DNA from: Shinella yambaruensis
GTDB taxonomy: Bacteria; Pseudomonadota; Alphaproteobacteria; Rhizobiales; Rhizobiaceae
DNA length: 64,000 nt
Direction of reading: 5' to 3'
Assembly: GCF_022899355.1 (NCBI RefSeq)
Contig: NZ_JALJCK010000006.1
Location: 248,001-312,000 of the forward strand
The notes beneath the pieces are model-generated. The model was not told where the DNA came from and did not search any database. It saw only the letters and a list, made by a program, of their open reading frames with translations. Both the position numbers and the translations under genes were made by a program. Shown piece after piece: positions 1 to 8,377 of this stretch. Each line of letters opens with the position of its first letter. Positions within the stretch are counted from its first letter, which is position 1.

Positions 1-168
1 CGGCTGACCAAGCTGGAGGCGGAGACCGAGGACCTGCGCAAGGGCCGCGAAGGCGTGATGAGCGAGGTTTCCCGCAACGAGGATGCGATCGCCCAGGCGC
101 TCGGCGAGCTGACCAGCCAGATCCAGGGCATGGCGGCGAAACTGTCCGGCAAGCCGCCGGTCAACTGA
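1..168 (+). CDS. C-terminal fragment of an uncharacterised coiled-coil protein
   Basis: Frame 1 is open from the first base to a TGA at 166-168, giving the last 55 residues of a protein that starts left of the window. The residues are mostly E, K, Q, A and L in a heptad-like spacing (for example LTKLEAETEDL), so the protein probably ends in a coiled coil, followed by a short Pro-containing tail. No family motif is visible and I do not recognise it. The next gene is on the opposite strand, so this gene ends its transcription unit here. The coding call is safe; the function is unknown. Confidence 0.7.
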   Translation, partial: RLTKLEAETEDLRKGREGVMSEVSRNEDAIAQALGELTSQIQGMAAKLSGKPPVN

Positions 169-387
169 GCGGCAGAATTGCCACTGGCGAAGACGCCGGT
201 TTGCGCCTATATATCGGATGCGATCTGCGCTTCCCGACAGGAACCACAATCCCTGGGGCCATACTCGATCCAAAGGGAGCTGTCCCTGACCCGGCCCGTG
301 GGCTTGGTCACACGGTGCCCACCTACGTTTGTAGGCACCCAGGATCGTAACTCTCCATCGGTCGTCGCGGATCGTGCTTGTTCTAAA

Positions 388-490
388 GCATGTCGCGCAA
401 AAGTGCGCAGCGGTTTTGCGGCAACGACATGCGAAAAAACAGGGAGCTAAAGCGCAAGGAGCGAATCTGAAAGATCGCGGCGCGCTTTAG
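388..490. repeat. Rhizobial-type double-palindrome intergenic repeat, copy 1
   Basis: Most of the gene-free stretch 169-486 holds nothing recognisable, but its right third is a repeat made of two palindromes. The first has arms GCATGTCG (388-395) and CGACATGC (425-432), with inner arms CGCAAAA and TTTTGCG. The second has arms CTAAAGCGC (447-455) and GCGCTTTAG (482-490). The second palindrome runs into the 3' end of the neighbouring leftward gene and supplies its stop codon. The inner 24 bases at 397-420 recur at 5162-5185 with one difference, so this is a dispersed family. Size and design resemble the RIME elements described in rhizobia; that name is an inference. Confidence 0.7.
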
Positions 491-894
491 ATTGCCAGCC
501 GTTCGATGCGCTTGAACACGCCCTGGATTGTGCGGCTTTTCCCCTGGATCGGCTCGATCCTCATCTTCATCAGAAGCTCGTCGTCCGTGTTCAGGCGCAT
601 GCGGATGTTGAACGTCTTTCCGGAATAGGCCTTCCGCGTTCCCCGTTTCCAGAATCCGGCACCGCTTGCGGTGTCACGATCGCCGGTCTCCGCAAGCGCC
701 GTCCAGTCGTTGTTGGCGATGATCTGGAGGGAGGCGCCGGTTTGGCGGATGGTGATGCGGCAGCTCGGGCATTCACCCGCATTCGAGGCGATCTGCTGCC
801 ACTCGCCGTGGAAGGCGTCTTCGGCGGCCACAGGCGCGGCAAATCCCGATATGCAGAATAAGGCTGCCGCCACCAGAAAACGCCGCATGCCCAA
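487..894 (-). CDS. Small exported protein of unknown function
   Basis: 135 residues. The N-terminus has two arginines, a hydrophobic run (FLVAAALFCISGFAAP) and an AXA-like site near VAAED, so it is probably cleaved and exported to the periplasm. The mature part contains a CXXC pair (ECPSC) about 15 residues after the cleavage site, which could form a disulfide, followed by a beta-rich region with alternating charged and hydrophobic residues. I do not recognise the family. ATG codons at residues 1 and 3 are both possible starts. It lies alone between a rightward gene end and the 3' end of tal. Confidence 0.65.
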   Translation of the reverse strand: MGMRRFLVAAALFCISGFAAPVAAEDAFHGEWQQIASNAGECPSCRITIRQTGASLQIIANNDWTALAETGDRDTASGAGFWKRGTRKAYSGKTFNIRMRLNTDDELLMKMRIEPIQGKSRTIQGVFKRIERLAI

Positions 895-993
895 GTCCTT
901 TCCTCGTCTCGCCTCGGTGTAATCTAGGCGTGTGACGGTGGCTTCGCGAGTCCCTCCAGGGTGTTTGTCGATCTATGGTTAAGGCACAAAAGA

Positions 994-1016
994 AAGGCCG
1001 CCCCGAGGGCGGCCTT
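994..1016 (-). terminator. Intrinsic terminator of tal
   Basis: Arms AAGGCCGCCC (994-1003) and GGGCGGCCTT (1007-1016) close on a 3-base loop. On the minus strand the stem is followed by CTTTTGTG, a short T-run. It lies 32 bases past the tal stop codon. Confidence 0.8.
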
Positions 1017-1048
1017 CATGACGGAAGGGCAGTGCTTCTTGACAGGCC

Positions 1049-2011
1049 TCAAGCAGCCGCCTTCAGTTCCTTGTCGATCATGGCGCGCAGGCTCCCGAGG
1101 TCCTTGGCGAAGGCGCGGATGCCTTCGGAGAGCTTTTCGGTTGCCATGGCGTCTTCGTTCAGCATCCAGCGGAAGGCCTTCTCGTCGATCTTGATCGGCG
1201 AGACCCTGGCGACCTTTTCCGGCGAGAGCTTGCGCTCCAGCGTGCCTTCGGCGGCGTCGAGCTCTTCGAGCAGTGCCGGGCTGATCGTCAGGCGGTCGCA
1301 GCCGGCAAGGGCTTCGATCTCGCCGGTGTTGCGGAAGGAGGCGCCCATGACGATCGTGTCGATGCCGTTCGACTTGTAGTAGTCGTAGATGGCGCGGACG
1401 GAGAGCACGCCCGGATCCTCTTCCGCCGTGAAGGTCTTGCCGCTGGCCTTGACGTGCCAGTCGAGGATGCGGCCGACGAAGGGCGAGATGAGGAAGACGC
1501 CGGCATCGGAGCAGGCGATGGCCTGGGCCTTGTTGAAGAGCAGCGTCAGGTTGCAGTCGATGCCGTCCTTCTGTAGGACTTCCGCGGCGCGGATGCCTTC
1601 CCAGGTGGAGGCGAGCTTGATGAGGATGCGGTCGCGGGTGATGCCGCGCGCCTCATAGGCCTTGATGATCTCGCGGCCCTTGGCGATGGAGGCTTCGGTG
1701 TCGAAGGAGAGGTCGGCGTCGACTTCGGTCGAGACGCGGCCGGGCACGAGTTCGGCAAGCGCCGCGCCGACGGAGATGGCAAGGCGGTCGGCCACGGCCG
1801 AGACGACGCCCTCGCGGTTGCCGCCCTGCGACTGGCCCCAGCGGATGGCTTCCGTGACGGTGTCGGCGAACATCGGCGTGCCGAGTGCCTTCAGGACGAT
1901 CGTGGGGTTGGTGGTGCAATCGACCGGCTTCAGGCGGCGCACGGCTTCGATGTCGCCGGTGTCTGCCACGACGGTCGTCATCGCACGAAGTTGTTCAAGC
2001 TTGGACGTCAT
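1049..2011 (-). CDS. tal: Transaldolase
   Basis: 320 residues, the length of class I transaldolase (TalB type). The enzyme moves a dihydroxyacetone unit between sedoheptulose 7-phosphate and glyceraldehyde 3-phosphate in the non-oxidative pentose phosphate pathway, in the cytoplasm. Visible family motifs are [12 protein letters not shown] at 31-42, the Schiff-base lysine K132 in [11 protein letters not shown], and [12 protein letters not shown]-type sequence after it (here [13 protein letters not shown]). The frame stays open upstream for 106 more codons, but that extension is low-complexity and Arg-rich. MTSKLEQLR at 2011 matches the family start. The gene is monocistronic, ends at a strong hairpin, and is divergent from the SorC-type regulator. 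Confidence 0.97.
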   Translation of the reverse strand: MTSKLEQLRAMTTVVADTGDIEAVRRLKPVDCTTNPTIVLKALGTPMFADTVTEAIRWGQSQGGNREGVVSAVADRLAISVGAALAELVPGRVSTEVDADLSFDTEASIAKGREIIKAYEARGITRDRILIKLASTWEGIRAAEVLQKDGIDCNLTLLFNKAQAIACSDAGVFLISPFVGRILDWHVKASGKTFTAEEDPGVLSVRAIYDYYKSNGIDTIVMGASFRNTGEIEALAGCDRLTISPALLEELDAAEGTLERKLSPEKVARVSPIKIDEKAFRWMLNEDAMATEKLSEGIRAFAKDLGSLRAMIDKELKAAA

Positions 2012-2211
2012 ATCCGAAATCCCGAATGGTTGTTGCTGGGCCGCCGGGCGCTGAAACGCTCGGGCCCTCCTCCATGTTCCTGTGATAGCGCGCGCGGCGA
2101 CCGTGCTTCCTGTTTCGGTCGCCGTGCGGGCTGGCACAACCAATCCGCCGACGGAATGCCGCCAGCCGATATGACGCGGACTATCATCGCTTCCGCGGGG
2201 AAAAGTCAAGC

Positions 2212-2300
2212 ACTTTTGACCAATCTCTTGAACATATGTCGCATTTTTTGTTTCCTGTGTTATGGTGCGATCGAACATTGCAGAGAAAGATGGAGGCGAC
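2212..2300. promoter_or_regulatory. Divergent tal / SorC-regulator control region with ACATATGT dyad
   Basis: Between the divergent genes the sequence turns AT-rich only at 2212-2280. It contains TTTGACC (a possible -35 box) and an 8-bp palindrome ACATATGT at 2232-2239. A good ribosome site, GGAGG at 2292-2296, lies 4 bases before the GTG at 2301 and decides the regulator's start. The dyad is a candidate operator for the adjacent SorC-type protein. That is inference from position only. Confidence 0.35.
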
Positions 2301-3287
2301 GTGGCAAGGCTCCGGCGCGACACACACACGGCCTATTCGGAATCGGCGGCACTGCGCCTGCGGGCGGCTTGGCTCTACTACAACCAAGGCCTCACCCAGA
2401 AGGACGTGGCGGAGAAGATCGGCGTCAGCCGCACCACGGTCATCCGCATGCTGGACGAGGCGCTGAAGCGCTCCGAGGTGCAGATCTGGATCAACGAGGG
2501 TGTCGCCGATTGCGTCGAGCTCGCCGTGCGGCTGGAGAAGGCCTATGGGCTCGACGAAGCCGTGGTGGTGCCGGCGGCCGACAGCGCCGAGACGACCGCC
2601 AAGGGCGTGGGCCTCGCGCTCGGCCAGTTCCTCACCGAGGCGATCCCGGACGATTGCACGATCGGCGTCGGCTGGGGACGCACGCTCACCGCCTCGCTCG
2701 CCAGCTTCCGCCCGGCGCGGCGCGAGCGGGTGAAGGTCGTCTCGCTGCTCGGCGGTGTCGTCGAGGCGCACCATATCAACCCGATCGAATACACCTGGCG
2801 GCTGGCGAGCCAGCTCGGCGCGGAGTGCTACCTGTTCCTGGCGCCGCTGCTCGTCGATTCGCGGGAGACCAAGCGCAGCCTTATCGAGAAATGCGGCCTG
2901 AAGACGCTGTTCGAACTGGCGGAGAACATGGATATCGCCGTCGTCAGCTGCGGCGACATCGGCCCGCGCTCCAGCTCGCTCTCGCGCGATTTCATCGCCC
3001 GCCACGAGCTGGAGGAGCTGATCGCGGCCGGCTGCGTCTGCGATACGATGTGCAATTTCCTCGACGCCGAGGGCCATACGATCGATCATCCGATCCGCCA
3101 CCGGGTCATGTCCATCGACCTCGACACGGTCAGCAAGGCGCGTCATATCGTGCTCGTCTCGGGCGGCGCGCATCGCGCGCCGGCGATCCGCGCCACCATC
3201 CGCCGGGTCGGCTGCAACACGCTGATCACCGACGAGGGGGCGGCGCTCGCCATGCTGCGGCTGGCGGAGGCTTCCGCCGCCGCATAG
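2301..3287 (+). CDS. SorC-family (sugar-binding) transcriptional regulator
   Basis: About 328 residues. An N-terminal helix-turn-helix lies at residues 32-51 ([18 protein letters not shown]), followed by a long sugar-phosphate-binding domain with the IGVGWGRTL motif typical of SorC/DeoR-type regulators (EryD and related). Such proteins repress or activate a sugar or polyol operon and are released by a phosphorylated sugar. I chose GTG at 2301 because GGAGG precedes it; an ATG 39 bases upstream has no ribosome site. The only divergent neighbour is tal, so control of pentose phosphate metabolism is possible but unproven. The true ligand cannot be read from the sequence. Confidence 0.85.
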   Translation: MARLRRDTHTAYSESAALRLRAAWLYYNQGLTQKDVAEKIGVSRTTVIRMLDEALKRSEVQIWINEGVADCVELAVRLEKAYGLDEAVVVPAADSAETTAKGVGLALGQFLTEAIPDDCTIGVGWGRTLTASLASFRPARRERVKVVSLLGGVVEAHHINPIEYTWRLASQLGAECYLFLAPLLVDSRETKRSLIEKCGLKTLFELAENMDIAVVSCGDIGPRSSSLSRDFIARHELEELIAAGCVCDTMCNFLDAEGHTIDHPIRHRVMSIDLDTVSKARHIVLVSGGAHRAPAIRATIRRVGCNTLITDEGAALAMLRLAEASAAA

Positions 3288-3291
3288 GCCC

Positions 3292-3513
3292 CTAGATCAG
3301 CCTGAGGCGGACGGCGCGGGTGATTGCGCCGGTGATGTTGCGGGCGCCGAGCTTTTCGATGGCGCTGCGCATGGCGTCCGTCACGCGCGTCATGGCGATG
3401 TCGGTTTCGAGCACGATATCGGCCGGCGTCCTGCCGTTGGCGGCAAGTTCTAGGCACCGCTTTTCGATCTCGGTCAGCTCGGGGAGGGGGGAAAGATCAT
3501 TTTCCGAGGACAT
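3292..3513 (-). CDS. Stand-alone LuxR-type HTH protein
   Basis: 73 residues that are almost entirely a LuxR/GerE DNA-binding domain: LTEIEKRCLELAANGRTPAD is its opening, followed by a scanning and recognition helix (TRVTDAMRSAIEKLGARNI). No receiver or ligand-binding domain is present. It is convergent with the SorC-type regulator and ends 5 bases from it. Similar small HTH proteins occur in rhizobia, but their targets are not known to me. It could bind DNA as a small dimer or modulate larger LuxR proteins; both are inference. Confidence 0.7.
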   Translation of the reverse strand: MSSENDLSPLPELTEIEKRCLELAANGRTPADIVLETDIAMTRVTDAMRSAIEKLGARNITGAITRAVRLRLI

Positions 3514-3529
3514 GCGCCCCGCTTAAACG

Positions 3530-3697
3530 CTGCAGCCTGCCGCCGAAAGCACAAGCTGTCCCAATGCTTAACGGGCCGGCCCGGCTTTTCGCCGCCTTGT
3601 CCCGATGTGGCACAGCCGCCTTTCCCGCGTGCCAGTCGGCTTCTGCGACGTCCCGCCGTCGCAACCGGGATGGGGATTTGCCTTCCGGCGCTGCTAG
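3530..3697 (+). ncRNA. ssrS: Probable 6S RNA (ssrS)
   Basis: A 220-base GC-rich gap lies directly before the cyclo-ligase gene, the classical position of 6S RNA in proteobacteria. The two ends of the candidate pair. GCAGC (3532-3536) matches GCTGC (3690-3694). GCCG/AAG (3542-3549) matches CTT/CGGC (3682-3689) with one mismatch inside. The middle contains further self-complementary parts such as TGCGACG and CGTCGCA at 3644-3664. 6S RNA mimics an open promoter and binds sigma-70 RNA polymerase in stationary phase. The ends are estimates; the family assignment rests on position plus the closing stem. Confidence 0.55.
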
Positions 3698-3732
3698 CTG
3701 GTAAGCCACGCGCAGCAAGGCTGGAGACGACA

Positions 3733-4317
3733 GTGACACCGAAGGAACAGAAGGCGGCGATCCGCAACGAGCGGCTGGCGCTGCGCGATGCCATGGCGCC
3801 CGAGGCGCGTATCGAGGGCAGCCTTGCCATGGTGGAGCTTGCGGGCGACCGCATCGCATTTGCGCCTGGCGCGGTGATTTCGGGTTTCTGGCCGATCCGT
3901 TCGGAGGCCGATATCCGCCCGCTGATGGCGCATCTTCGCACGCGCGGGGCGCGGCTTTGCCTTCCCGTCGTGCTCGACCGTGAGACGATCATCTTCCGAG
4001 AACTGGCGGTCGGCGCGCCGGTGATCAAGACCGGCTTCGGCACGACCGGGCCGGGGCCGGACGCGGCGGTGCTCGATCCCGATATCCTCCTCGTGCCGCT
4101 CTCCGCCTTCGACCGGGCAGGCCACCGCATCGGCTACGGCGCCGGCCACTATGACCGGGCGATCGATCGCCTCAAGGCAAAAGGCCGTGTGCCGAGGCTG
4201 ATCGGCATTGCTTTCGATTGCCAGGAAGTGGCATCAGTACCCGCGGAGCCGCACGACGTCGCGCTGGACGCGATCCTCACCGAAAGCGGCCTTCGTTTGT
4301 TCCAACAGGTTTCATAA
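3733..4317 (+). CDS. 5-formyltetrahydrofolate cyclo-ligase
   Basis: 194 residues, normal for the family. The enzyme uses ATP to convert 5-formyl-THF to 5,10-methenyl-THF, salvaging folate one-carbon units in the cytoplasm. The N-terminal helix contains the basic RNERLALRD segment, and the C-terminal part has the conserved RIGYGAGHYDR loop, which contacts substrate and phosphate. GTG at 3733 is the best start because GGAG lies 6 bases before it. The frame is open 42 codons further upstream, but that overlaps the 6S RNA candidate. It ends 9 bases before the YmdB gene, so the two are probably cotranscribed. Confidence 0.92.
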   Translation: MTPKEQKAAIRNERLALRDAMAPEARIEGSLAMVELAGDRIAFAPGAVISGFWPIRSEADIRPLMAHLRTRGARLCLPVVLDRETIIFRELAVGAPVIKTGFGTTGPGPDAAVLDPDILLVPLSAFDRAGHRIGYGAGHYDRAIDRLKAKGRVPRLIGIAFDCQEVASVPAEPHDVALDAILTESGLRLFQQVS

Positions 4318-4326
4318 GGTTCTTCG

Positions 4327-5151
4327 ATGCGTTTTCTCTTTCTCGGCGACATGGTGGGCAAGACCGGGCGGACCGCCGTCTGGCAGCGCCTGCCGGGGCT
4401 GATCAGCGATCTCAAGCTGGATTTCGTCGTCGTCAACGGGGAAAACGCGGCCGGCGGCTTCGGCATCACGGAAGACATCTTCCTTGAGACGATCAATGCC
4501 GGTGCGGACGTCGTGACGACCGGCAACCACGTCTGGGACCAGAAGGAGGCCGTGACCTTCGCCAGCCGGCACGACCAGTTCCTGCGCCCCGCCAACTATC
4601 CCGCCGGCACGCCCGGCCGCGGTGCCAATCTCTTCATCGCGCGGAACGGCGCGCGCGTGCTCGTCGCCAACATCATGGGCCGGGTGTTCATGCATCCGGA
4701 ACTCGACGACCCCTTCACTGCGGGCGAGACGATCCTCGCCTCCTGCCCGCTCGGCGAGCAGGCCGATGCGGTGATCTTCGATTTCCACGCGGAGGCGACC
4801 AGCGAGAAGCAGTGCTTCGGCCATTTCGTCGATGGCCGCGCCAGCGTCGTCGTGGGCACGCACACCCATGTGCCGACCGCCGATTGCCAGATCCTCAACG
4901 GCGGCACCGGCTACATGTCGGATGCCGGAATGTGCGGCGACTACGATTCCTCCCTCGGCATGGAGAAGGAGGAGCCGCTCAACCGCTTCATCTCGAAAAT
5001 GCCGAAAGGCCGCTTCGAGGCGGCCTCCGGGCCGGCGACGATCTGCGGCCTGGCGGTCGATATCTCCGACCGCACCGGCCTTGCCGAAAAGATCGCGCCG
5101 CTTCGCCTCGGCCCGCGCCTTGCCGAAACCCTGCCGGATTTCTGGACCTAG
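4327..5151 (+). CDS. YmdB-family metallophosphoesterase
   Basis: 274 residues. It has the dinuclear-metal phosphoesterase motifs in family order: GDMVGKTGR near residue 7, NGENAAGGFG, GNHVWD and GTHTHVPTAD. Bacillus YmdB hydrolyses 2',3'-cyclic nucleotides and affects biofilm and sporulation decisions. In rhizobia this gene commonly sits with the cyclo-ligase and yebC, as here. The protein has no signal peptide, so it is cytoplasmic. It starts 9 bases after the cyclo-ligase stop and is followed at once by a palindromic repeat that may end the transcript. Confidence 0.92.
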   Translation: MRFLFLGDMVGKTGRTAVWQRLPGLISDLKLDFVVVNGENAAGGFGITEDIFLETINAGADVVTTGNHVWDQKEAVTFASRHDQFLRPANYPAGTPGRGANLFIARNGARVLVANIMGRVFMHPELDDPFTAGETILASCPLGEQADAVIFDFHAEATSEKQCFGHFVDGRASVVVGTHTHVPTADCQILNGGTGYMSDAGMCGDYDSSLGMEKEEPLNRFISKMPKGRFEAASGPATICGLAVDISDRTGLAEKIAPLRLGPRLAETLPDFWT

Positions 5152-5152
5152 A

Positions 5153-5245
5153 GAAATTCCAGCAAAAGTGCGAAGCGGTTTTGCGTCCGGAATTACGGCA
5201 AAACAAAAGGTTGAGTGTTTTCGCCGGAAAAGCGGAAACGCTCTG
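5153..5245. repeat. Rhizobial-type double-palindrome repeat, copy 2
   Basis: This begins 2 bases after the YmdB stop codon and runs to 4 bases before the stop codon of the leftward gene beyond. The first palindrome pairs AATTCC with GGAATT around the core at 5162-5185, which matches 397-420 at 23 of 24 bases. The second palindrome pairs GAGTGTTTTC with GGAAACGCTC imperfectly (5212-5243). Being packed between two converging stops, it could also work as a two-way terminator. Confidence 0.7.
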
Positions 5246-5248
5246 ACC

Positions 5249-5785
5249 TCAGATCATGTGGCGCAGGTGATCGGCCGAGCCGTCGGTGAAGGTCAGGTGC
5301 GCCTTCACGCCGACATCCGGCTCCTCGTCCGGGTTGAAGTTGGCCTTGGCGATCTCCCAGCCGAATTTCAGCTTGCTGCCCGTCGAGGCCCACACTTCCG
5401 CGTCCTCGATCTCCAGCGCCAGCATGGTGAGCTTCGGGTCGTCCTTGCCATGGTCGAACCAGGCTTCGACGATGGAGCTCCAGTATTCGTCGACCTTGAT
5501 CGGATCCTTGCGCACGGAGATGCGGCCCGCAAGGCAGGCGTGATAGTCATGGTCCTTGCCGACCACGCAGAAATGGGCGCGGGCGCCCGGTGAAATCGCC
5601 TCGACGATCTCCGCATCGGTCTTGGTGAAGAACCAGATGGTGGCGGTCTGGCGGTCGAGCTGCGGGGCCATCGGCTGCATGTGCATATGGCTTCCGTCGA
5701 CGCCGAGCATGCCGGCATGGATCCTGTCGATCTCGTCGAAAAGCTGCTCCTTCGGGTTTTCGCGTGCCTGGGTGAGGTTGGACAT
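5249..5785 (-). CDS. Pyridoxamine 5'-phosphate oxidase-like general stress protein
   Basis: 178 residues of the flavin-binding split-barrel fold as found in general-stress FMN-binding proteins (pyridoxamine-phosphate-oxidase-like, GS26 group). The segment TATIWFFTKTDAEI followed by ARAHFCVVG and the acid-rich C-terminus fit that group. It may bind FMN, FAD or a related cofactor and be induced by stress; the substrate is unknown. ATG at 5785 is chosen because GAGGAG lies 5 bases before it. An ATG 15 bases upstream has no such site. It is monocistronic and convergent with the YmdB gene. Confidence 0.85.
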   Translation of the reverse strand: MSNLTQARENPKEQLFDEIDRIHAGMLGVDGSHMHMQPMAPQLDRQTATIWFFTKTDAEIVEAISPGARAHFCVVGKDHDYHACLAGRISVRKDPIKVDEYWSSIVEAWFDHGKDDPKLTMLALEIEDAEVWASTGSKLKFGWEIAKANFNPDEEPDVGVKAHLTFTDGSADHLRHMI

Positions 5786-5951
5786 GGTTGCTCCTCGCAA
5801 TCGTTGGATTGATGGACGGGGAACGTGAGGCGGCGGGCAAGGTTCCGCTCAACAAGCGCTCAACGGATTGTGATCGGCCGGCCCGCCGCACAATCTCGAC
5901 CCGTCGGCCCCGCGGGCGCATAGTCGCGCCGACCAATGAACGGAGCCGCCC

Positions 5952-6788
5952 ATGCCGCATCTCCTGCTCATTCCGTTGATCCTTGCCGTCCTTGCGGTCT
6001 TCGCCGCTCCGCGGTCTTCGCTCGCGCAGGCCGAAACGCCGGTCAGCCAGTGCCAGATGATCGCGCGCTCGCTTCCCGCCGTCACCTTCGCCAGTTTCTC
6101 GGCAAGCGCCGCCTTACGGGTTCAGGCGAAGGCGAACGAGGAGGTGCGCATCACCTATGTCGGCCATTCGACCTTCTTCATCGAGACGCCGGGCGGCGTG
6201 AAGATCGCGACGGACTATAACGGCTGGTACAAACCGCCGGCGCTGCCGACCGTGGTGACGATGAACAAGGCGCATTCCAGCCACTACACGACGAACCCGG
6301 AGCCGGGCATCGAATATGTGCTGCACGGCTGGCAGGACGGTTCGGAGAAGGGCGCGGACCATGATGTCGTCGTCGGCGACACCTATATCCGCAACGTGCC
6401 GACCGATATCCGCGGCTGGGGCGGGGCGATGGAGCCGAACGGCAATTCCATCTTCATCTTCGAGGTGGCGGGCCTGTGCATCGGCCATCTCGGCCACCTG
6501 CATCATGAGCTGACGGAGAAGCAATATGCCGAGATCGGCAGGCTCGACGTGTTGATGGTGCCGGTGGATGGCGGGCTGACCATGGGCGCGGAGAGCATGA
6601 GCCGCGTCGTGCAGCGCCTGCGCTCGGCGCTGATCCTGCCGATGCACCGCCGCGGGCCGCCGATCAGCCAGTTCCTCTCCATGTTCGGCGAGGGCTTCGA
6701 TGCTGTGACCGATGACGATGCGACGGTCACCGTGTCGATCCGCAACTTGCCCAAACGGCCGACGATTCATATTCTCTCCGGCGTCTGA
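5952..6788 (+). CDS. Exported MBL-fold metallohydrolase
   Basis: 278 residues. A signal peptide (hydrophobic run LLLIPLILAVLAVFAA, cleavage near SLAQA) is followed by an UlaG-like metallo-beta-lactamase domain. Its start motif is TYVGHSTFFIETPGG, and it has a degenerate metal motif (KAHSSHYT in place of the usual THXHXDH) and later GHLGHLHHEL and PMHRRG. The histidines are numerous but not in canonical spacing, so metal binding is likely while catalysis is uncertain. It probably acts in the periplasm. It is followed 15 bases later by another exported protein, suggesting a two-gene unit. Confidence 0.8.
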   Translation: MPHLLLIPLILAVLAVFAAPRSSLAQAETPVSQCQMIARSLPAVTFASFSASAALRVQAKANEEVRITYVGHSTFFIETPGGVKIATDYNGWYKPPALPTVVTMNKAHSSHYTTNPEPGIEYVLHGWQDGSEKGADHDVVVGDTYIRNVPTDIRGWGGAMEPNGNSIFIFEVAGLCIGHLGHLHHELTEKQYAEIGRLDVLMVPVDGGLTMGAESMSRVVQRLRSALILPMHRRGPPISQFLSMFGEGFDAVTDDDATVTVSIRNLPKRPTIHILSGV

Positions 6789-6803
6789 TGCCCGGAGTTT
6801 TTC

Positions 6804-7298
6804 ATGCGTTTCCTTCTTGCCATGCCCGCCGTCCTGCTCTCCTCCGCCCTTGCCTTCGCAAGCAGCGCGCCGACGCCGGGCGGTCCCGGTGCGGAGTCGG
6901 GCCAGCCGCGGGAGATCGTGACCCAGCCGGTGGAAAAGCTGCCCACACGCACCTTCGGCGTGGCGCAGAGTTTTGTCATGCCGTCCGGCAATATCGGCTG
7001 CATCTACATTCCCGAGGGCGGCACGGAGACCTACCAGCCGGCCGATGGCGGCCCGGAACTCTCCTGCGATAGGGTGGAGCCGAAATATGTGCGCGCGACG
7101 CTTGGGCGGAGCGGCAAGGCGGTGGTGCGCACCAATGTCGGCGACCAGGGATGCTGCGGTGGCGACAGGACCATACCCTATGGAGAAACCTGGTCGGCCG
7201 GCCCCTTCACCTGCTATTCGGAGCGCACGGGGCTGACCTGCGAGCGCAATGACGGCCATTCCTTCCTCTTGAGCCGTGCCCGCCTGCGCGCCGACTGA
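6804..7298 (+). CDS. Exported cysteine-containing protein (DUF6636-like)
   Basis: 164 residues with a signal peptide (FLLAMPAVLLSSALAFASS). The mature part shows the pattern MPSGNIGC, then a later cysteine, then FTCYSERTGLTC and GHSFLLSRARL. This is the signature of small exported proteins annotated as DUF6636. The paired cysteines probably form disulfides in the periplasm. Function is unknown. It starts 15 bases after the metallohydrolase gene and is probably translated from the same mRNA. Confidence 0.75.
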   Translation: MRFLLAMPAVLLSSALAFASSAPTPGGPGAESGQPREIVTQPVEKLPTRTFGVAQSFVMPSGNIGCIYIPEGGTETYQPADGGPELSCDRVEPKYVRATLGRSGKAVVRTNVGDQGCCGGDRTIPYGETWSAGPFTCYSERTGLTCERNDGHSFLLSRARLRAD

Positions 7299-7467
7299 AA
7301 CCGGCCGTCGCTTTGTTCGCCGGACTGCTGGACGTGCGGCGGCAATGAAATTATAAGGCGGCATTCCGAAAATCGGGGCGGCAGGGCGACGCTTTACCGC
7401 GGCGACACGCTCCGCACACAGCCGGCGACCAAAGAAACGGGCGCCGAACAGATGAGACAGGGGTGCC

Positions 7468-8214
7468 ATGGCTGGCCATTCACAGTTCAAGAATATCATG
7501 CACCGCAAGGGTCGGCAGGACGCCGTGCGGTCGAAAATGTTCTCCAAGCTCGCCCGTGAAATCACGGTCGCGGCAAAGACGGGCCTGCCCGACCCGGCGA
7601 TGAACGCCCGCCTGCGCCTGGCGATCCAGAACGCCAAGGCGCAGTCCATGCCGAAGGACAATATCGAGCGCGCCATCAAGAAGGCGTCCGGCGCAGACAG
7701 CGAGAACTACGAGGAAGTCCGCTACGAGGGTTACGGCCCGGGCGGCGTCGCCGTCATCGTCGAGGCGCTGACCGACAACCGCAACCGCACCGCCTCCTCC
7801 GTCCGTTCGACCTTCTCCAAGGCCGGCGGCGCGCTCGGCGAAACCGGCTCGGTCTCCTTCTCCTTCGACCGCGTCGGCGAGATCACCTACAAGCTGTCGG
7901 CCGGTGACGCGGACACCGTCATGGAAGCTGCCATCGAGGCCGGCGCCGAGGACGTGACGACCGACGAGGACAGCCACACGATCATCTGCGGCTTCGAGGA
8001 TATCGGCGAGGTCTCCAAGACGCTGGAAGACAAGCTCGGCGAAGCCGAGACGGTCAAGGCGATCTGGAAGGCGCAGAACACCGTGCCGGTCGACGAGGAG
8101 AAGGCGCAGTCGCTGATGAAGCTCATCGACACGCTGGAAGACGACGACGACGTGCAGAACGTCTATTCGAACTTCGAGGTCTCCGACGAGGTGATGGCCA
8201 AGCTTTCGGCTTGA
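7468..8214 (+). CDS. yebC: YebC/PmpR-family (TACO1-like) protein
   Basis: 248 residues, the usual family length. The N-terminus [17 protein letters not shown] is diagnostic. A three-domain acidic protein follows with the conserved YEGYGPGG loop. Members have been described as DNA-binding regulators (PmpR). Bacterial YebC and mitochondrial TACO1 proteins have been linked to relieving ribosome stalling at proline stretches. It lies just upstream of ruvC, as in many proteobacteria, though here a leftward oxidoreductase gene is interposed. An intrinsic terminator lies 133 bases downstream. Confidence 0.95.
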   Translation: MAGHSQFKNIMHRKGRQDAVRSKMFSKLAREITVAAKTGLPDPAMNARLRLAIQNAKAQSMPKDNIERAIKKASGADSENYEEVRYEGYGPGGVAVIVEALTDNRNRTASSVRSTFSKAGGALGETGSVSFSFDRVGEITYKLSAGDADTVMEAAIEAGAEDVTTDEDSHTIICGFEDIGEVSKTLEDKLGEAETVKAIWKAQNTVPVDEEKAQSLMKLIDTLEDDDDVQNVYSNFEVSDEVMAKLSA

Positions 8215-8227
8215 TCGGTCCGCCTGT

Positions 8228-8320
8228 CCTCTCCGTCATCCTCGGGCTTGCCCCGAGGATCCACTGCCGCGGGGTACAGCATGGATGGTCGGGTCAGGCC
8301 CGACCATGACGACGGAGAGG
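8228..8320. repeat. Bi-lobed inverted-repeat element after yebC
   Basis: Outer arms CCTCTCCGTC (8228-8237) and GACGGAGAGG (8311-8320) are perfect. Inside are two perfect hairpins: ATCCTCGGG with CCCGAGGAT (8238-8260), and ATGGTCGGG with CCCGACCAT (8285-8307). The RNA or single strand would fold as a three-way junction with two arms. The first lobe is the kind of sequence dispersed between genes in many Rhizobiaceae. The outline is the same as the larger element between tolA and tolB. Confidence 0.75.
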
Positions 8321-8346
8321 CTGGAGAGCGCGAACGCCATTCAGGA

Positions 8347-8377
8347 AAGCCGAGGCTGGAAGGTCTCGGCTTTTTTT
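8347..8377 (+). terminator. Intrinsic terminator of yebC
   Basis: AAGCCGAG (8347-8354) pairs with CTCGGCTT (8365-8372), and seven T residues run from 8371 to 8377. The T-run touches the stop codon of the converging oxidoreductase gene. Confidence 0.85.

Noticed and set aside
2262-2300. ATG 13 codons upstream as start of the SorC-type regulator
   Set aside because: No ribosome site precedes it, and it lies in the likely promoter; the GTG at 2301 has GGAGG.
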